Source of the DNA: Spirochaetota bacterium | GTDB taxonomy: Bacteria; Spirochaetota; UBA4802; UB4802 | DNA length: 9,015 nt | Direction: 5' to 3' | NCBI GenBank assembly: GCA_029548025.1 | Contig: JAKPOE010000339.1 | Coordinates: forward strand, 1-9,015 | Part shown: in pieces, positions 5,908-9,015 of the stretch | How the letters are laid out: the number at the start of each line of letters is the position of its first letter | Numbering within the stretch: position 1 is the first letter of the stretch | Position numbers and translations under genes: made by a program | The notes under the pieces: generated by a model | Told to the model about the DNA's origin: nothing | Seen by the model: only the letters and a program-made list of their open reading frames with translations | Databases searched by the model: none

Positions 5908-7896
5908 ATGAAAAAGAAATATAATAAGATCTATTTATTCTCGACGTTTTGCATTATATTTATGCTGATTTTTATTAATAGTGGGTGTAAACAAAGAAGC
6001 TCAGTATATAACCCTAAGGCTATACAGGGAGTATTAGACCTTCGTGATTTCGATGAATCATCAAATGTGATAATCAGCTTAGATGGTCAGTGGGAATTTT
6101 ATTGGAATCAACTCATTGATCCATCTAATTTTAAAAAAAACATCAAACCAATTACTTATATTCAAGTACCAAAAGCATGGAATAAACAAGAAGATGTTTC
6201 GTATTCATTTCCTGCTTTTGGATATGCTACTTGCCGTTTATTGATACTTCATAATGTAAAATTTGCTGGACAGATTAAAACAATAAAAATGCCCTTTCTA
6301 CATACAGCTTATAGTTTATGGGCAAATGGAAAACTAATCAGTGAAAATGGTAAAGTTGGTACTTCAAAAGAATCAATGATCCCATTTCAACTACCAACTA
6401 TAACACAATTTGCTATTGATTCTTCTACAACTGAACTTGTTTTACAAATATCAAATTTTCAGCAACGCAATGGTGGAATATTACGGCATATTTACTATGG
6501 TAACTTTAATCCTATTAATAAACATCATGAAATAGATCTTTTTATAACTTTATTTGTAGTAGCAGCTTTATTTATTGTTCTGATTTATCATCTGGGACTA
6601 TTTGTAATCAACAGAACATATCATCCAAATCTTTATTTTGCTTTATTTTGTGCAATCATTGCTATACGAGTATTATTAACAGATGAAAAGTTGTTGGTTA
6701 AATTAATACCCTTTTTACCATGGGAAATATATTTGCGATTAGAATATTTAACAATAATGTTTGGAATGGTAACGTTTGCACATTTTGTTAATGAGTTGTT
6801 TCAAAATAAATTAAATACTATTATTTTAAAGTCTATTGATATTTATTTCGGCTTTTTTGCAATATTTGTTCTGGTAGTACCTGTAATGTATGTTTCATAT
6901 TCATTGATTTATATTAATATAGCCCTGGTACTTTCAGGGTTGTACATGTTAATTGTCATGATTAGAGAAACAAACTATAATTCTCCTAATTCATTATTGT
7001 ATATATTTGGTGTTACATTTTTATTTTTCACTTTAATACATGATATATTATTTGCACAACAGTTAATAAACAGTGTATATCTCCTGGAGATAGGATTACT
7101 TATATTTGTTTTTACTCAATCACTTGTTGCACTGGAAGAGTCAATAAAAATCCAGAACAGACTGGTAACAATTAATAGTGAATTGGAAATTGCCCGGAAG
7201 ATTCAAAAGACTATTTTGCCTGAAGTTATACCATCCACACAACAAATTAGAATTGAAGCGTGTTATATACCAATGGATGAAATAGGAGGAGACTTTTATC
7301 ATTTCTACGAACTTGATGCCAACAAAATAGGTGTTCTGATTGCTGATGTCACCGGGCATGGTATTCCTGCCTCGTTGATTGCATCAACAGTCAATATAGC
7401 CTTTTCTTTACAAAGAAACTATGCCAGCAATCCTGCAGAAGTGATGGCTAATATGAATAGTATATTGTATGGCAAGACAGGCGGACAGCCAATAACTGCC
7501 CTTTATGCGTATATTGATTCATCGGACATGGTAGTTAAATTTTCCAGAGCTGGGCACCCATTGCCTCTCATATGGCAAAGCGATACTAAAAAAGTAAGGG
7601 AAATAAATGTACCCGGTAAAATATTAGGAGTATTTAATGCAATTAAAACAGATGTTGTTGAATGTAAAATTAACATTCATGATAGGATTATTCTTTATAC
7701 TGATGGAATTGTTGAAATAAGAAATATGAAAAATGAGATATTTGGATTAGATAGGTTTATTTCATATATTGAAAAATTCTATTATTTAAATCCAGAAGAA
7801 TTCATTGATGTCATTATTGATGCCTTAATCCAATGGGCAGGGAGTAAAAACAGGATAACTGATGATATAACATTAGTTATTATTGATATCAAGTAA
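5908..7896 (+). CDS. 7TMR-DISM sensor with SpoIIE/PP2C-type serine phosphatase output
   Basis: A 662-residue membrane signalling protein. Residues 1-27 form a signal peptide ending INSGC, which may be lipidated at Cys27 although Asn at -3 is non-canonical. An extracytoplasmic beta-rich domain follows (about 38-205) with GVLDLRDF, LDGQWEFYW and LWANGKLISENG, typical of 7TMR-DISM extracellular domains. Seven hydrophobic segments lie between about 208 and 408, then a short linker helix (410-440, ending ARKIQKTILPE) leads into a SpoIIE/PP2C phosphatase domain to the end. Its metal-binding and signature residues are intact: GGDF (Asp462), IADVTGHG (Asp480), AGHPLP (548-553), YTDGI (Asp599) and DDITLV (Asp652/653). 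It probably senses an external ligand and dephosphorylates a cytoplasmic partner such as an anti-sigma-factor antagonist; no such partner is encoded here. No clear Shine-Dalgarno precedes the ATG, which is unusual for this window. It converges with the HD-GYP gene. Confidence 0.92.
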   Translation: MKKKYNKIYLFSTFCIIFMLIFINSGCKQRSSVYNPKAIQGVLDLRDFDESSNVIISLDGQWEFYWNQLIDPSNFKKNIKPITYIQVPKAWNKQEDVSYSFPAFGYATCRLLILHNVKFAGQIKTIKMPFLHTAYSLWANGKLISENGKVGTSKESMIPFQLPTITQFAIDSSTTELVLQISNFQQRNGGILRHIYYGNFNPINKHHEIDLFITLFVVAALFIVLIYHLGLFVINRTYHPNLYFALFCAIIAIRVLLTDEKLLVKLIPFLPWEIYLRLEYLTIMFGMVTFAHFVNELFQNKLNTIILKSIDIYFGFFAIFVLVVPVMYVSYSLIYINIALVLSGLYMLIVMIRETNYNSPNSLLYIFGVTFLFFTLIHDILFAQQLINSVYLLEIGLLIFVFTQSLVALEESIKIQNRLVTINSELEIARKIQKTILPEVIPSTQQIRIEACYIPMDEIGGDFYHFYELDANKIGVLIADVTGHGIPASLIASTVNIAFSLQRNYASNPAEVMANMNSILYGKTGGQPITALYAYIDSSDMVVKFSRAGHPLPLIWQSDTKKVREINVPGKILGVFNAIKTDVVECKINIHDRIILYTDGIVEIRNMKNEIFGLDRFISYIEKFYYLNPEEFIDVIIDALIQWAGSKNRITDDITLVIIDIK

Positions 7897-8016
7897 TGTT
7901 GCAACTTACCCATATACGTTATCTATTATAAATAAATAAATAAATATGTATGTATTGAAAATCTTTAGAAAGATTACCGTTATTAATAAAATATGATATA
8001 TTAATGCAGATTATTT
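7897..8016. other. Convergent intergenic region with tetranucleotide repeats
   Basis: The 120 bases between the two convergent stops contain four tandem TAAA units (7929-7944) running into TATG repeats (7945-7952), then an inverted repeat AATCTTT (7960-7966) and AAAGATT (7969-7975). The stem is AT-rich and has no T-run on either side, so it is at best a weak bidirectional terminator. Nothing else is apparent. Confidence 0.45.
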
Positions 8017-9015
8017 TTATATTAAATTTTTTTCTTCTAATTTCTTTTGAATTGATTTAAGCTGTTTATAATTGTTGATTATTTTTATCATGTATCGGTT
8101 ATCTGGATCATGAGATAGATCTATCTCTAAAGGATTATCGTAAAATCGTGCCAGGATCTGTTCACCTGTTCTTTGGAATTTACAAAAAATGATCACTTTT
8201 GGTTTTAGCATATCATCAATACCAAAATCTTTAATAATAGCTAATTCTTGAGTATTTAATTCGCATATATCATTATGAGTATAAAAGGATTGAGTATTGT
8301 TCAATACAGGACCTAATTTATTAATAAAAATATTGACCAGTTGATAATCAAAATGAATATTTATTGCATTCAGGATGGCTTTCAATGCATTACTAGGTTC
8401 AATAGCATTTCTGAAGGGTCTTTTTGAAGTAAGAGCGTCATAGATATCACATATGCCAACTATTTTTGGATAAACAGGAAGATTTTCATAAGGTAATGCA
8501 TAGTAACCATGGTTATTATACCGTTCATGGTGAAATAGTATAGATTGCAAAACTATTGGATGAACATCTTTTATTTTTTTTAATGTTTCATAACCCAGCT
8601 GTGGATGCCGTTTCATTTTTTGAATATCGGTAATATTATATTTCCCTTCTTTTTCCAGAAGATTTTTATCTAGCTGCATCTGTCCTATATCATGAAGGTA
8701 AGCACCTACAGCTATATTTTTTATTTCGTCTTTATTAAAAGTACCAATCATCCTTGCAAGAACAGCACTTAATATACCCACATTTACCGAATGATTATAG
8801 ATATATTCTTCATGGGTTTTTAAATCTTTTAGTAAATTAAGAGCTACTATGTCGGTTGAAGTTAAATCATTAACAATATCAGTCATAACCATTTCGGCTT
8901 CATGATATGCTATCTTATTTATTTTATGACTATTAGCAATTTCGTTCATTATCTCTTTTGATTTATTCCGAGCTATTTGCATACGAAATGTGGGAATAAC
9001 TGCCATATGCCCATG
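8017..9015 (-). CDS. HD-GYP domain protein, probable cyclic-di-GMP phosphodiesterase, 5' end beyond window
   Basis: The frame is open to the right edge, and an ATG at 9004-9006 lacks a ribosome site, so the true start probably lies outside and an N-terminal region is missing. Numbering from that ATG, the HD-GYP core is at about 55-235: HSVNV (His72), HDIG (His105, Asp106), KRHPQLGYE (His134), FHHER (His159, His160), CDIYDAL (Asp187) and SKRPFR (195-199). The metal-ligand residues look intact. Two signature positions differ: the lysine of HDIGK is Gln109, and the GYP motif reads GYY (167-169) in a loop that has NNHG in place of DGxG and appears one residue shorter. A C-terminal segment (about 268-329, KPKVIIFCKF and then EIDLSHDP) resembles the tail of other HD-GYP proteins and ends in a charged helix. 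The family hydrolyses cyclic-di-GMP and related nucleotides. The family call is firm; catalytic activity is likely but not certain. Confidence 0.88.
   Translation of the reverse strand, partial: HGHMAVIPTFRMQIARNKSKEIMNEIANSHKINKIAYHEAEMVMTDIVNDLTSTDIVALNLLKDLKTHEEYIYNHSVNVGILSAVLARMIGTFNKDEIKNIAVGAYLHDIGQMQLDKNLLEKEGKYNITDIQKMKRHPQLGYETLKKIKDVHPIVLQSILFHHERYNNHGYYALPYENLPVYPKIVGICDIYDALTSKRPFRNAIEPSNALKAILNAINIHFDYQLVNIFINKLGPVLNNTQSFYTHNDICELNTQELAIIKDFGIDDMLKPKVIIFCKFQRTGEQILARFYDNPLEIDLSHDPDNRYMIKIINNYKQLKSIQKKLEEKNLI

Noticed and set aside
7960..7975. Rho-independent terminator between the convergent genes
   Set aside because: The 7-base stem is AT-rich with almost no loop and no T-run on either strand.

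Overview
The window is AT-rich bacterial DNA, most likely from a diderm such as a member of the Spirochaetota. That assignment is an inference. It rests on two lipoprotein-type signal peptides, a 7TMR-DISM/SpoIIE-type phosphatase and an HD-GYP protein side by side (both common in spirochaetes), and a small basic protein laid out like leptospiral DUF1564 proteins. No rRNA or tRNA is present to settle it.

Layout. Positions 1-521 (minus) hold most of a REP-associated tyrosine transposase (IS200-like HUH family) that runs off the left edge. Behind its start, 522-829 is non-coding and carries three spaced copies of a GGGGTCAGAGC-type repeat; the last copy lies just past the stop of the next gene. 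Positions 830-4568 (minus) are a four-gene cluster in the order LarA-like nickel-pincer enzyme, unknown lipoprotein, secreted alpha/beta-hydrolase, YlbF-family protein. The last three are joined by 4-base start/stop overlaps. A good sigma-70-type promoter lies in front of the LarA-like gene. Positions 4962-5438 (minus) encode a small basic protein of unknown function with a possible ribbon-helix-helix core and a base composition richer in G+C than its flanks. Its upstream region shares a 12-base word and a TTGACA box with the larA-like promoter.

The right third is a signalling region. A 662-residue membrane phosphatase (lipoprotein-like N-terminus, 7TMR-DISM sensor, SpoIIE/PP2C domain) is encoded at 5908-7896 (plus). 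It converges on an HD-GYP protein, probably a cyclic-di-GMP phosphodiesterase, at 8017-9015 (minus), which is cut by the right edge. A near-perfect 7-1-7 Fur/PerR-type palindrome lies 11 bases before the phosphatase start codon.

How they may work together (inference): the larA cluster looks like a co-expressed unit that would pair a cytoplasmic 2-hydroxyacid racemase/epimerase-type enzyme with two exported proteins, but its substrate cannot be read from the sequence. The phosphatase and HD-GYP protein are both signal-output proteins but are transcribed towards each other, so they are not one operon. I see no CRISPR array, prophage, tRNA or complete insertion sequence. The most unusual signals are the REP-like repeats beside the transposase, the orphan larA-like operon, the Fur-type operator and the altered HD-GYP signature.
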